Source: CALBTQ01 sp036725605 (lineage in GTDB: Bacteria > Lernaellota > Lernaellaia > Lernaellales > Lernaellaceae). From it: 64,000 bases of DNA. The stretch spans positions 6,232 through 70,231 of the forward strand of contig DAIMDW010000031.1 of NCBI GenBank assembly GCA_036725605.1, read 5' to 3'. Below are positions 49,767-58,437 of this stretch, piece by piece. Positions within the stretch are counted from its first letter, which is position 1. Each line of letters opens with the position of its first letter. A program made the position numbers and the translations under genes. Under the pieces are notes generated by a model. The model was given only the letters and a program-made list of their open reading frames with translations, did not search any database and was not told the origin of the DNA.

Positions 49767-51368
49767 CTATCGGGCGGTGTATTCGTCCATCCCGATGTCC
49801 CAGCCGGCGCCGTAGGGGCGCGCGTCGCCGTCGTAATCGAAATGGATTTCCGGACCGTCATACCAGGAAGTGGGATCCAATCCCGCGTCGATGCACGGGC
49901 TGGCCGCCGTCAGATGCGGATTGTAAACGCCGCGCAGGCGCGGATCGCCCGTCAGGTTGTCCGCCGCCTCGTAACACCCGGTCCAGGCGCAGGCGTGCAA
50001 CTCTTCCAGCGTGTAATAATCTTCGCCGCCGGCGTGCAGCAGCACCGCGCCGTCGGGCACGTCGAAGTGGTTGTTGTCCAGCGTGATCGTCGACGGTTCG
50101 GTCGACGAGTAGGCGTAAAGGCCCGTCACGTCGTCGCCGATGCCGTGCAGTTCGATGATGTTGTTGAGCAGGATCAATTCCATCGCGCCCGACATTTCGA
50201 TCAACCCGCCGTAATCGGTCATTCCGCCGCCGTGAAACAGATTGTTGATCGCCGTGACCTTCATCGCCGGCGCTTCGTCGCTTCTGCGCAGATAAAGCGC
50301 GTACGAGCCCAGGGAACGGAACGAGTGGAGCCGATTGGCGATCAGCGTCACCTCCTCGCAGTCGGCAATGCAGGCGGCCAGGGTCACCGACATGTTCACC
50401 AGCGGATTGGCCGTGGAATAAAACAGGTTGTAGGCGAGGCTGAGCCGTCCGCCTTCCGCGAACAAGCCGTAGCCGCCGGCGGCGAACGCTTCCACGCTGT
50501 GCGGGCCGGTAATCGCGCGGTTGCGCACCATCGTCAGGTCGCTGTTTGCGGAATACACGGCCATGGACGAGGACAGGTCGGCGACGCAATAGCCCTGGCA
50601 AGTGATTCCGCCGGAAACGATCAGGTTGTCATGCAGTTCGACCTGCGAATCGACGATCGATATGCCGACCGACTCGCCGGGCGTCATGCCGCTGATCGGC
50701 AGGCTGACCAACACGTTCCGGTTCAAAATCGCGTGGGCGTCGACCAGTCGTGCGCCGTACGAACTGTTGAGCGCCTTGCCGCCGGTGATCGTCAGACCGT
50801 CGATGACGATCAACCGGTCGTCCTCCCCGATGATCGTCAGCGGGGTTTTCCATCCGTGCGCCAGAGCGGTGGGGTGGGTGATCACGTTGCGCTGCCAGGT
50901 GCCGACTTGATAGCCGCCGTAGAGCGATGCCGTTGCGTTCACGCTTTCGGTGTACGCGCCCTCGGCGATGAACACGACCTTGTCGGTTTGCGCGGCCAGC
51001 TCGACGCCGGCCTCCACCGTCCGTTTGGGCGCCGCCATCGTGCCCGGATTGGCGTCGTCGCCGCCCATGGCCACGAACACGCCGAATTCGTCGGACGGGT
51101 TGTCCGGGTCGAACGCGTCGTCGTCGCCGGTGTCGTCGTCGCCGGTGTCGTCGTCGTCGATATCGTCGTCACCGGTGTCGTCGTCGGTTAGGGAAGAATC
51201 GTCGTCGTTCGTGTCATCATCGTCGCCGGTATCGTCGTCATCGTCGCTCGTATCGTTTTCATCGCCGAGGTTGTCGTCGTTATCGTCGTCATCATCGTTG
51301 CATGCGGACAGGAACGAGAAACACCAAACCAAACCGACCAGTAAAACAAATGCCGATATTCGCTTCAT
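49767..51368 (-). CDS. Asp-linker beta-helix lipoprotein, paralogue 3
   Basis: 533 residues. Lipobox LSAC (Cys23), about 65-residue linker of DDDTGDDDT type, then FGVFVAMGGDDANPGTMAAPKRT (DUF1565-like). The beta-helix repeats SLYGGYQ, INNLFHGGGMTDYGGL and NNIIELHG closely match paralogue 2 (INNLFHGGGTTEYGGL, NNVIELHE), so these two are the most recent duplicates. C-terminus YGAGWDIGMDEY. GGGAGG upstream. Eleven to twelve bases separate it from each neighbour's coding region. Confidence 0.8.
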   Translation of the reverse strand: MKRISAFVLLVGLVWCFSFLSACNDDDDDNDDNLGDENDTSDDDDDTGDDDDTNDDDSSLTDDDTGDDDIDDDDTGDDDTGDDDAFDPDNPSDEFGVFVAMGGDDANPGTMAAPKRTVEAGVELAAQTDKVVFIAEGAYTESVNATASLYGGYQVGTWQRNVITHPTALAHGWKTPLTIIGEDDRLIVIDGLTITGGKALNSSYGARLVDAHAILNRNVLVSLPISGMTPGESVGISIVDSQVELHDNLIVSGGITCQGYCVADLSSSMAVYSANSDLTMVRNRAITGPHSVEAFAAGGYGLFAEGGRLSLAYNLFYSTANPLVNMSVTLAACIADCEEVTLIANRLHSFRSLGSYALYLRRSDEAPAMKVTAINNLFHGGGMTDYGGLIEMSGAMELILLNNIIELHGIGDDVTGLYAYSSTEPSTITLDNNHFDVPDGAVLLHAGGEDYYTLEELHACAWTGCYEAADNLTGDPRLRGVYNPHLTAASPCIDAGLDPTSWYDGPEIHFDYDGDARPYGAGWDIGMDEYTAR

Positions 51369-51379
51369 GGTCCACCTCC

Positions 51380-52942
51380 CTACTTTGAGTAATACTCATC
51401 CATCCCGATATCCCAGGCGTCGCCGTGCGGCCGCGCCTGACCGTCCATATCGACGTAAATTTCCGCGCCGCCGTACCAGGGCGAGGGGTTGATTCCCGCG
51501 TCGATGCACATGCTGTCGGCGACCAGATGTCCGTCGTAGATGCCCTGCAAACCGGCGTGACCCGCCAGGTTGTCGCCCGCTTCGTCGCACCCGGCCCAGG
51601 CGCAGCCGTTCACCTGCGTCGCGTTAAAACACTGTGTATAGTCGGATTGCAGCAGCATCGTGCCCCACGGCAGATCGAAAGTGTTGTTGCGCACCGTCAG
51701 CCGCGGCGACTGGCCGTACAATGAGGACGCGTCCACGCCCGTCGCCTCGGTGGAGCGCTCGTGCAGTTCGATGACGTTGTTGAGCAGGGTCAATTCGATG
51801 CCGCCGGTCGCCTCGACCAGACCGCCGTATTCGGTGGTGCCGCCGCCGTGGAACAGATTGTTGATCGCCGTGACCTTCATCGCGGGGTAGGTGAAGCTCT
51901 TTTTCATGCTCAGCGCATACGCGCCGATGGAACGAAACGCGTGGAAGCGATTGGCGATCAGCACGACCTCGTCGCAATCGGTCAACGAGGCGCCGTAGGT
52001 GACCGACAGGGTGTAGACCGGGTTGGCCGTGGCATAAAATTGATTGTAAGCCAGATGCGCCGCGCCGCCCTCCGCGCGCAAGGCGTAGCCGCTGGCGCAG
52101 AAGGCGTCCAGGCTGTGCGGTTTGGTCAACAATTGGTTGTGCGTCATCTTCAACGTGCTGTCGAACGAGTTGACCGCCACGGAATCGGCGTCGGCGACGC
52201 AATACGTTGCGCACTGGATCGAGCCGGAAACCACGATGTTGTCGCGCATCTCCACCTGCGAATGGATGATCGAAACGCCGATCGTGTAGCCCGACCGTTG
52301 GCCGCTGATTGACTGGGCGGTGATGGAATTGCCCGACAGCCGCACGTTCGCATCCAGGATCCTCACGCCGCAGGAATCGTTCTCGACCATTCCGCCGTCA
52401 ATGATGAATCCGTCGACGACGATCAGTGCGTCGTCCTTGTCGCCGACCACGAGCAACGGTGTGTTGTGCTCGTCCCATAGCTTGCTCTGATACAACAGAA
52501 CGTCGCGCTGCCACGTTCCTTTCTGATAACCGCCGTACAGCGAGACGCTCACGGACGAGTTTCCCTGATAAATACCCTCGGCGACGAACACGACCTTGCC
52601 GGTCGTCAGCGCCAGGTCGGCGCCGGCCTGCACCGTGCGCTTGGGTGAGGCCATCGTGCCCGGGTTGTCGTCGCTGCCGCGGTTGTCCACGAACACGCCG
52701 ATTTCATCGTTCGGCTCGTTGGGGTCGAAGGTGTCGTCGTCGCCGGTGTCGTCGTCGCCGGTGTCGTCGTCGGTCGTATCATCGTCGCTTGTGTCGTCGT
52801 CGGTTGCATCGTCATCCGCCGCGTCATCATCCGCCGCGTCGTTGTCGTCGTCATCGTCGTCATCGTCCGGTGGGCAGGCAGACAGAGATGAAAGACAAAT
52901 GATCAATCCAAGCAGCCAAACAAGGATCGCCGGCCGATTCAT
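51380..52942 (-). CDS. Asp-linker beta-helix lipoprotein, paralogue 2
   Basis: 520 residues. Lipobox LSAC (Cys23) followed directly by PP and an Asp/Ala/Thr linker to about residue 75. Then IGVFVDNRGSDDNPGTMASP (DUF1565-like) and a beta-helix with a Cys pair region (QCATYCVADADSVAV) also present in paralogue 3 (TCQGYCVADLSSSMAV). C-terminus HGDAWDIGMDEY. GGAGG precedes the ATG. Twelve bases from paralogue 1. Confidence 0.8.
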   Translation of the reverse strand: MNRPAILVWLLGLIICLSSLSACPPDDDDDDDDNDAADDDAADDDATDDDTSDDDTTDDDTGDDDTGDDDTFDPNEPNDEIGVFVDNRGSDDNPGTMASPKRTVQAGADLALTTGKVVFVAEGIYQGNSSVSVSLYGGYQKGTWQRDVLLYQSKLWDEHNTPLLVVGDKDDALIVVDGFIIDGGMVENDSCGVRILDANVRLSGNSITAQSISGQRSGYTIGVSIIHSQVEMRDNIVVSGSIQCATYCVADADSVAVNSFDSTLKMTHNQLLTKPHSLDAFCASGYALRAEGGAAHLAYNQFYATANPVYTLSVTYGASLTDCDEVVLIANRFHAFRSIGAYALSMKKSFTYPAMKVTAINNLFHGGGTTEYGGLVEATGGIELTLLNNVIELHERSTEATGVDASSLYGQSPRLTVRNNTFDLPWGTMLLQSDYTQCFNATQVNGCAWAGCDEAGDNLAGHAGLQGIYDGHLVADSMCIDAGINPSPWYGGAEIYVDMDGQARPHGDAWDIGMDEYYSK

Positions 52943-52954
52943 GAGGCACCTCCA

Positions 52955-54394
52955 TCAACGAGTGATGTATTCGTCCATCCCGATATCCCAGCCGCTGCCG
53001 GCCGGGCGGGTGTCACCGTCGTAGTCGTAAAAAATTTCCGGTCCGCCGTACCAGGGCGCGGGGTCGATGCCCGCGTCGATGCACGGACTATCCGCGGTCA
53101 GGTGCAGCAGGTCGTCCGCCAGCAAGGGGGGCGTAAATAGATTGGCGCCCGCTTCGTGACAGCCGTCCCAGGTGCAGGCGTTGATGGTCCCGATATCCCG
53201 CAGCGGATCGACCAGGGTGATGTCGTCGCCGTAAAACAGATTGTTCCACAGCGTCACTTCGTTGGTCTCGTACAGGGAAATCGCCCGCACCGGCCATATA
53301 CTGTTGTCCAGAAAGATATTGTTGAGCATCGTGGCGTCGGCGTTGCGCGCGGAGATGCACACCGACGAAGCCCCTTTGCCCATCAACGCGACGAAGGTGT
53401 TGTTCACCACCAGCCCGTCGGCGTCGCTGATGGACAATCCCGCCGGGCCGAGGATCATCGAATTGACCAGGGTCAACTGCGTGTCCGCGACATTAATCGC
53501 TTCACAATACGGACCGCTGACCAGAATGCCGCCTTCGACGACGATTCGTCCGCCGCTCGCTTCCAGTCCGCCGAACAACCGGTTGCGGTGGAAACGCGCC
53601 AGCCGGCCGATCGTCAGGTCCACGCCGTGGTCGAACACCGCCGCCGGCAGAATCCACAATCCTTCAATCGTCAGCGTGTCGGCCGTCATGGTCAGGCAGG
53701 TCGTGTCCTGATTGGACAACTGCGTTACGAAATTCTCGATGTCCCGGGTCCAGCCCTGCGCCTCGTAGCCGCCGTACAACGACACTCCGCTCGTCAACAC
53801 CTCATCGTAATAACCCTGAGCGATGAACACCGCTTTGTTCGCGCTTTCCGCCAGCGCCACGCCCACGGCGACGGTGAGCGCGGGGAGGGCCATCGTGCCC
53901 GGATTGTCGTCGTTGCCAGTTTTGGCGACGAACACGCCCGTTTCGTCGGCCGGGATCAAATCCGCTCCGTTGCAATCCTGGTCGACGCCGTCTTCGGCCA
54001 GTTCGGGCGCGCCGGGGAAAATGTTCGCGTCCGTGTCGTTGCAATCGCCCCCGATTTCGGTCAGCTCCGGCGGACACTGATCCTCGTACGCCTGGCCGGT
54101 GGCCGGATCGCCGTAGCCGTCGCCGTCGGCGTCGGTGTAGCAGACGAGCCCCGGAATCGTATCGTCGTCGCCGGTGTCGTCGTCGATCGTGTCGTCGTCG
54201 CTTGTATCGTCGTCATCGGTGTCGTCATCGGTGTCGTCGTCATCGGTGTCGTCGTCGCTTGCGTCGTCGTCGGCCGGTGAAGAATCGTCGTCATCATCGG
54301 CCGCATCGTTGTTATCGTCGTCATCGTCGGGCGGACAAGCTGTGCACAACAACACCAATAGCACCAGCAGCGCCGTGTGGAAAAAATGTTTCAT
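52955..54394 (-). CDS. Asp-linker beta-helix lipoprotein with MopE-type motif, paralogue 1
   Basis: 479 residues. Lipobox CTAC (Cys20), Asp-rich linker to about residue 80, then a calcium or metal-binding style insert: DADGDGYGD (88-96) and a GDCNDTDANIFPGA ... DGVDQDCNG unit (116-143) as in MopE-like proteins. After it come VFVAKTGNDDNPGT and the beta-helix, and the shared C-terminus GSGWDIGMDEY. First and most divergent of the four tandem paralogues. An ATG at 54406 would add four residues. No strong ribosome site is visible. Confidence 0.78.
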   Translation of the reverse strand: MKHFFHTALLVLLVLLCTACPPDDDDDNNDAADDDDDSSPADDDASDDDTDDDDTDDDTDDDDTSDDDTIDDDTGDDDTIPGLVCYTDADGDGYGDPATGQAYEDQCPPELTEIGGDCNDTDANIFPGAPELAEDGVDQDCNGADLIPADETGVFVAKTGNDDNPGTMALPALTVAVGVALAESANKAVFIAQGYYDEVLTSGVSLYGGYEAQGWTRDIENFVTQLSNQDTTCLTMTADTLTIEGLWILPAAVFDHGVDLTIGRLARFHRNRLFGGLEASGGRIVVEGGILVSGPYCEAINVADTQLTLVNSMILGPAGLSISDADGLVVNNTFVALMGKGASSVCISARNADATMLNNIFLDNSIWPVRAISLYETNEVTLWNNLFYGDDITLVDPLRDIGTINACTWDGCHEAGANLFTPPLLADDLLHLTADSPCIDAGIDPAPWYGGPEIFYDYDGDTRPAGSGWDIGMDEYITR

Positions 54395-54427
54395 GACGAT
54401 TCCCATCCGGTTCGGGCGGTTTTAAAA

Positions 54428-54460
54428 GCAAAAGGGAACGCCCATGGCGCCCCCTTTTGC
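54428..54460. other. Strong hairpin in the divergent leader region
   Basis: GCAAAAGGG pairs exactly with CCCTTTTGC, with an inner GGCGC-type pair. On the minus strand it lies 34 bases upstream of the first Asp-linker lipoprotein gene and is followed by TTTT, so it could act as an attenuator. It could also end stray transcription between the divergent genes. Confidence 0.45.
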
Positions 54461-54603
54461 CGAGCCAAGAATAGGACAAAAAATAATCGTCGGTCAAGCG
54501 AATTTTCCATGGAACGGGCATTTTTCGATGTGGCGCGGCCGGGAGCGTCGTGGTATACAATCCAACGATATCGTCACCCGCGAATATTCGGAAAGGAGAG
54601 ACC

Positions 54604-55182
54604 ATGAAAGTCGTCGCGCTCAATGGCAGTGTGCACAAAAAGGGCAACACCTACGATCTGCTCAACGTCGCCCTCGGCGAATTGAAAAACGCCGGCGTCA
54701 AAACCGAACTCATTCAGCTTGCGCCGCTGAAAATCCAGGCCTGCCGGGCCTGTTACAAGTGCGCGCAGAAAACGGACGGCCTGTGCCACGGCATCAAAGA
54801 CGACGGTCTGAACGAGATCCTCCCCAAAATCTGGGAAGCCGACGGCCTGCTGCTGGGTTCGCCGACCTGGTTCTCCAACGTCACCGGCCACATGAAAAAC
54901 TTCATCGACCGCGTGGGCATCGTCGCGCGCGTCAACGGCCATCTGCTGACCCGCAAAATCGGCGCGCCCGTCGTCGCCGTGCGCCGCGCCGGCGGCATCG
55001 TCGTGCTCGACGCCATCAACCACTTCTTCTTCATTCAGGGGATGATCGTGCCCGGTTCGGTCTACTGGAACGTCGGCGTCGGTCGCGAGCCCGGCGACTG
55101 CATGCAGGACGACGAGGGCGTGGAAACCCTCACCATGCTCGGCCGCAACATGGCCTGGCTGCTGAAGAAAACCCGGGAATAG
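54604..55182 (+). CDS. Iron-sulfur flavoprotein / NADPH-dependent FMN reductase family
   Basis: 192 residues, flavodoxin-like fold: KVVALNGSVHKKGNTY phosphate loop, GLLLGSPTWFSNVTGHMKNFIDR FMN-binding region. The cysteines Cys47, Cys50, Cys53 and Cys61 form CX2CX2CX7C, the compact 4Fe-4S motif of archaeal and bacterial Isf proteins, which shuttle electrons from ferredoxin. AAAGGAG precedes the ATG. Monocistronic. The electron acceptor is not known. Confidence 0.9.
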   Translation: MKVVALNGSVHKKGNTYDLLNVALGELKNAGVKTELIQLAPLKIQACRACYKCAQKTDGLCHGIKDDGLNEILPKIWEADGLLLGSPTWFSNVTGHMKNFIDRVGIVARVNGHLLTRKIGAPVVAVRRAGGIVVLDAINHFFFIQGMIVPGSVYWNVGVGREPGDCMQDDEGVETLTMLGRNMAWLLKKTRE

Positions 55183-55202
55183 AAGAACATTGAACGACGT
55201 TC

Positions 55203-55300
55203 GGCGGCACTGATACGCCGAGCGTAGCGAGGCTTATCAGTGATTTGTTAAAACACTGATAAACTCGCTCGTTTCACTCGCTCGAATATCAGTGCCACCG
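55203..55300. repeat. Palindromic dispersed element, copy in inverted orientation
   Basis: Bounded by GGCGGCACTGATAC and TATCAGTGCCACC, with internal CTTATCAGTG / CACTGATAA arms. It is the reverse complement of the 502-590 element with small differences. The stretch after it to about 55350 carries the CCACGGCCTTGCCCGAAGGG unit also found near 9494. Confidence 0.7.
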
Positions 55301-55388
55301 GGGATTGCCCTATCGGAGGCCACGGCCTTGCCCGAAGGGTATGGTCGTGTATTGCGCGCTTCAGCGCCGGCTTTAATCTTTCACCAAA

Positions 55389-55422
55389 AGAAAAAGGCGG
55401 TCACTTTGGACCGCCTTTTTTC
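55389..55422. terminator. Bidirectional terminator, flavoprotein/PilZ
   Basis: AAAAAGGCGGTC pairs with GACCGCCTTTTT around a 6-base loop. T-runs follow on both strands. Lies in the convergent gap between the flavoprotein (plus) and PilZ (minus) genes. Confidence 0.85.
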
Positions 55423-55437
55423 ATCTTTTCAACTACC

Positions 55438-56196
55438 TCACTCGATCGGGATTTCCTCGTCCTCGATCTGTATTTCTTCGGCTTCCGCGGCGACCGCCAT
55501 CGCGTGTGCGTTGGGAATATCCGGCGGCCAATGGAATTTGAACAGCTCATCCAACGTGCGGATATAAGCCGAAAAACGCTCTTCGCCTTCGCCGATGAAC
55601 GAGATGATCTTGATGCCCGCGCCGTACGCGTGGTCCAGATCGTCCGGGTCGCATTCGAAGGTCGCGACCACTTCGCCGAGGCAGAAAATCGGCTCCAGCA
55701 GCGCCGGCGCGGCCAGCTTCAATTCGAACTGCTTGCCCACCGGCAGCGGCCGCCCGGTGCGCACGTACAATCCGCCGGCCGAAACGTCGGCCGTCGCCGC
55801 GTCCAGCAGGTCGAGCACGTCTTCGTTGTGAATCTCCAGAATGTCGGTGAAACGCTTGTCCTTGCGGCGTTCCATTTCATTCTGAATCAGGCCGATGACG
55901 AACTTCGTGTATTCTTCCGGCGGTTCCTGCAGCGCCACGCCCAACTGGTATTTGTTTTTCGCCAGCGCCGGCAGGTCGCGCCGCCAGGCGATGCGCCCGT
56001 TGAGCTTCATCGTCGGCTTCGCCGGAATATTCAGATTAATGTCCACGTTCGTCCCCGGATCGATTTTCCGGTTCGTCGTCAGTCCCAGGCCGCCCTGCGC
56101 CAGGTCCTGGACAAAGCCGAAAAATTCCGAGGTCTGCGTCATCACCTTGGCCAACAGGTTCTTCGCCACGCGTTTCTGATAACGATGCTCTTCCAC
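55438..56196 (-). CDS. Double PilZ-domain protein
   Basis: 252 residues. Two tandem PilZ-like domains: the first with RYQKRVAKNLLAKV and DLAQGGLGL, the second with RRKDKRFTD and DVSAGGLYVR, plus strands GEVVATFECDP. PilZ domains bind cyclic di-GMP through RxxxR and (D/N)xSxxG. The first has R-x-x-K-R and D-x-A-x-G-G, the second K-D-K-R and D-V-S-A-G-G, so the second is the better candidate for ligand binding. GTG start with GGAG upstream. Acidic C-terminal tail. Role: c-di-GMP effector of motility or surface traits (inferred). Confidence 0.85.
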   Translation of the reverse strand: MEEHRYQKRVAKNLLAKVMTQTSEFFGFVQDLAQGGLGLTTNRKIDPGTNVDINLNIPAKPTMKLNGRIAWRRDLPALAKNKYQLGVALQEPPEEYTKFVIGLIQNEMERRKDKRFTDILEIHNEDVLDLLDAATADVSAGGLYVRTGRPLPVGKQFELKLAAPALLEPIFCLGEVVATFECDPDDLDHAYGAGIKIISFIGEGEERFSAYIRTLDELFKFHWPPDIPNAHAMAVAAEAEEIQIEDEEIPIE

Positions 56197-56264
56197 CCCG
56201 TTCTCCTTTATTAATCCAAGGTCGTTCGCGGATAATCCAACCGTACTCTCGCTTGATGTCGTCT

Positions 56265-57017
56265 TTACTTATCGGTCGCTCGGCCCTTTTGGTGAAATAC
56301 TTCATATAGGGCCACCGCGCAGGCTTGCCCCACATTTAGACTTTCGATCGGCCCGTGCGCGTTCAGATGCACCAGCTCGTCGCAGGTTTGCGTCACCAGC
56401 CGCCGCATGCCTTCGCCCTCGGAGCCCAGCACCAAAACGACCTTGCCGCGCAGATCCGCCGCGCCGATCGCCCGCGCGCCCTCGACCGCCAGACCGTACA
56501 CCCAAAATCCCGCCGCTTGCAGTTGCTCCAGCGCGCGCACCAGGTTCGTTTCCCGCGCGATCGGCACCGCTTCGGTCGCCCCCGCCGCGGCCCGCGTTGT
56601 TGCCGCGTTGACCTGTGCGCTGCGATCCTTCGTGATGATCACCAGGTCGGCCCCGAAGGCTCCGGCCGCGCGCAGACACGAACCGAGATTCTGCGGATCG
56701 GTCACCCCGTCCAGCGCCACCACGACCTGCGCGTTTTTCCCCGCTCCGGCGAGAAAATCCTTGATCGACGTGTAATCGAATTCGCGCACCGTCAGCGCCG
56801 CGCCCTGGTGATTGCCGCCCTGCGTGAGCTGATCGAGCTGCGCCCGCGAGGTCCACTGCGCTTTCACGCCCACTTTTTTTGCCAGATCAAGCACTTCGCT
56901 GAGGATCTTCGCCTTGGACTGGTCGACCAGCAGTTGCTGCACCTGTCCCGTTTGAAAGCGCAGCGCTTCCATCACCGGACGTTTGCCGTACACCATGCGG
57001 GACATGCGCGGCAGCAT
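56265..57017 (-). CDS. rlmB: 23S rRNA 2'-O-methyltransferase RlmB-like (SpoU family)
   Basis: 250 residues. N-terminal substrate-binding domain (VYGKRPVMEAL...) and SPOUT catalytic domain with motif 1 VTDPQNLGSCLRAA, motif 2 LVLGSEGEGMRRLV and motif 3 IESLNVGQACAVALYE. RlmB methylates G2251 of 23S rRNA; close paralogues modify tRNA, so the exact target is inferred. Several in-frame Met codons (57017, 57005, 56996) exist and no strong ribosome site distinguishes them. Confidence 0.9.
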   Translation of the reverse strand: MLPRMSRMVYGKRPVMEALRFQTGQVQQLLVDQSKAKILSEVLDLAKKVGVKAQWTSRAQLDQLTQGGNHQGAALTVREFDYTSIKDFLAGAGKNAQVVVALDGVTDPQNLGSCLRAAGAFGADLVIITKDRSAQVNAATTRAAAGATEAVPIARETNLVRALEQLQAAGFWVYGLAVEGARAIGAADLRGKVVLVLGSEGEGMRRLVTQTCDELVHLNAHGPIESLNVGQACAVALYEVFHQKGRATDK

Positions 57018-57180
57018 AGCACAAATTATGGGAAGTGCAAAAAGTAGGCGACGTTGTTGGAACGCTCGTTACACGGAAACAACTTTATTAATCACCCTGT
57101 TTTACCGATATGCATATTAGTTGTATTATCTCCGTAAGAATTTACATCTCATGCGCAGGTCGACATTGGAAAGGAAGAGG

Positions 57181-57759
57181 ATGAACGCGAGTCGCCCCCG
57201 CAACGGTTTTACGCTGATCGAAGTGCTGATCGTCATTACGATCGTGGCGATCCTTTCCCTTACCGGCACCGTGTCCGCCAAATGGGCTCGGCAGCGGGCG
57301 TACATCGCCATCTTCCAAACCGACATGCGCATGGTCAAGGAAGCGGCGGCGCGCTTCGAATCCGATTGCGGCTTTTACCCGCCCGATGTTTACCGCGGCG
57401 TCGATCCGGGCCTGGTGACCAAGAACGGCTGGCAATCCGGCGGGCACAGCTCCTCCTGGGACGATCTCGACCTGTCCTGTTGGAAAGGCCCCTATCTGGC
57501 CGAATGGAAGCGCAATCCGTGGGGCGGCCTCTACGATTGGGATAACTATCCGTCCACCTACACCGCCTGGGGCATCCCCGGCGGCGGCGTGTACGTTACC
57601 CTCAAACCCTCGACCTGGGGCGGCACCGACGGCCTACCGCCGCAGCAATTCGAAGATCTGCTCGAAGAACTCGGCTGGGACATTTCCCAGCAGGATCGCG
57701 TGGTCGCCGCGCGCCTGGGCCGCGAACCCACCTGGAGCCCCGTGTCCGGCCAGCCGTGA
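57181..57759 (+). CDS. GspG-like type II secretion/pilus pseudopilin
   Basis: 192 residues. Leader MNASRPRNG ends before the prepilin peptidase site, and the mature protein starts FTLIEVLIVITIVAILSL with Glu at position 5. The globular part (YIAIFQTDMRMVKEAAARFESDCGFYPPD, WKRNPWGGLYDW) matches major pseudopilin GspG, which has a conserved DPWG-like turn (here NPWGG). GGAAAGGAAGAGG precedes the ATG. No other gsp gene is adjacent. Its last eight codons (57733-57759) reappear at 59739-59765. Confidence 0.82.
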   Translation: MNASRPRNGFTLIEVLIVITIVAILSLTGTVSAKWARQRAYIAIFQTDMRMVKEAAARFESDCGFYPPDVYRGVDPGLVTKNGWQSGGHSSSWDDLDLSCWKGPYLAEWKRNPWGGLYDWDNYPSTYTAWGIPGGGVYVTLKPSTWGGTDGLPPQQFEDLLEELGWDISQQDRVVAARLGREPTWSPVSGQP

Positions 57760-57760
57760 T
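57733..57760 (+). repeat. Flanking direct repeat, left (3' end of the pseudopilin gene)
   Basis: Encodes WSPVSGQP and stop. Matches 59739-59766 at 26 of 28 bases; both differences are third codon positions (GGC/GGA, CAG/CAA), so both copies encode the same peptide. Confidence 0.85.
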
Positions 57761-57855
57761 GATTGTCTGAAAATCAAGTAGATTGTCTCGACGCTGTCGG
57801 AATAATTTACCGGTGAGTGCGCAAAGCCACTATGTTGTTCACACGCTACTCGTTA

Positions 57856-58437
57856 TCACTTAGCTTCATCTTCCATGGTGGACTGGAGAACTTCGTTCAT
57901 TCGGTCAATTCCCTGGAGAAAGACCTGAAAGCTACATGATTTATTACGATCCCGAGTCAACTCTTTTGCCATGCGGCGAGCGCCGGTAACTTTTTGGAAT
58001 TCGGGAACTAATTTCTTGATTTCGTCAAACGGATTGCCTACCTCATCGGGGATTCGAAACAGCGCTTTGGATCCGATATCCCTTAATCGGTCATTGCCGA
58101 AAGCATCAGCCAATGCATCCGGTTCTCCGAGATACCACGCTTCGAGTTCCTGACATGCGATCCTCACCAAAGCGTCCTCGCGACCACCTTTCTTACAAAG
58201 GCCTACCAGTCGATCCTTCAGCTTATGACAATCACTTCTGTCGTTGTCCCTTATAATAACAAATCGCACTCCGGGCTCCCGCCATCCTCTGAGCTTTCGT
58301 GGAATGCTTTTCTCAAGATCTTGCTTTCCCTCATGAGTGATGCAAAGGAAATTCAATCCGGGATACAGTCGGGGAAGGAGGCCTTCGAGTAAATATTTCA
58401 TGGATGGTTCTTCAAGCAGAAATATTATTCGGTTCAT
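57856..58437 (-). CDS. DUF4276-like protein, probable TOPRIM-type nuclease partner
   Basis: 193 residues. N-terminal FLLEEPSMKYLLEGLLPRL carries acidic residues (Glu9/Glu10) and RFVIIRDNDRSDC provides Asp64 and Asp66, an E...DxD arrangement as in TOPRIM folds. The later segment ELEAWYLGEPDALADAFGN is typical of DUF4276. ATG overlaps the upstream ATPase stop by four bases. DUF4276 proteins often sit beside AAA ATPases in defence-like loci. Lower GC and different codon use than neighbours suggest transfer. No function has been proven. Confidence 0.7.
   Translation of the reverse strand: MNRIIFLLEEPSMKYLLEGLLPRLYPGLNFLCITHEGKQDLEKSIPRKLRGWREPGVRFVIIRDNDRSDCHKLKDRLVGLCKKGGREDALVRIACQELEAWYLGEPDALADAFGNDRLRDIGSKALFRIPDEVGNPFDEIKKLVPEFQKVTGARRMAKELTRDRNKSCSFQVFLQGIDRMNEVLQSTMEDEAK

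Noticed and set aside
49540..54345. Repeated GTCGTC tracts as a possible CRISPR array
   Set aside because: The repeats are in-frame Asp codons in lipoprotein linkers, with no constant repeat-spacer structure and no cas genes.
55438..57017. Selenoprotein or frameshifted genes in the PilZ/RlmB area
   Set aside because: Both genes are complete with family-typical ends; no in-frame UGA extension is needed.
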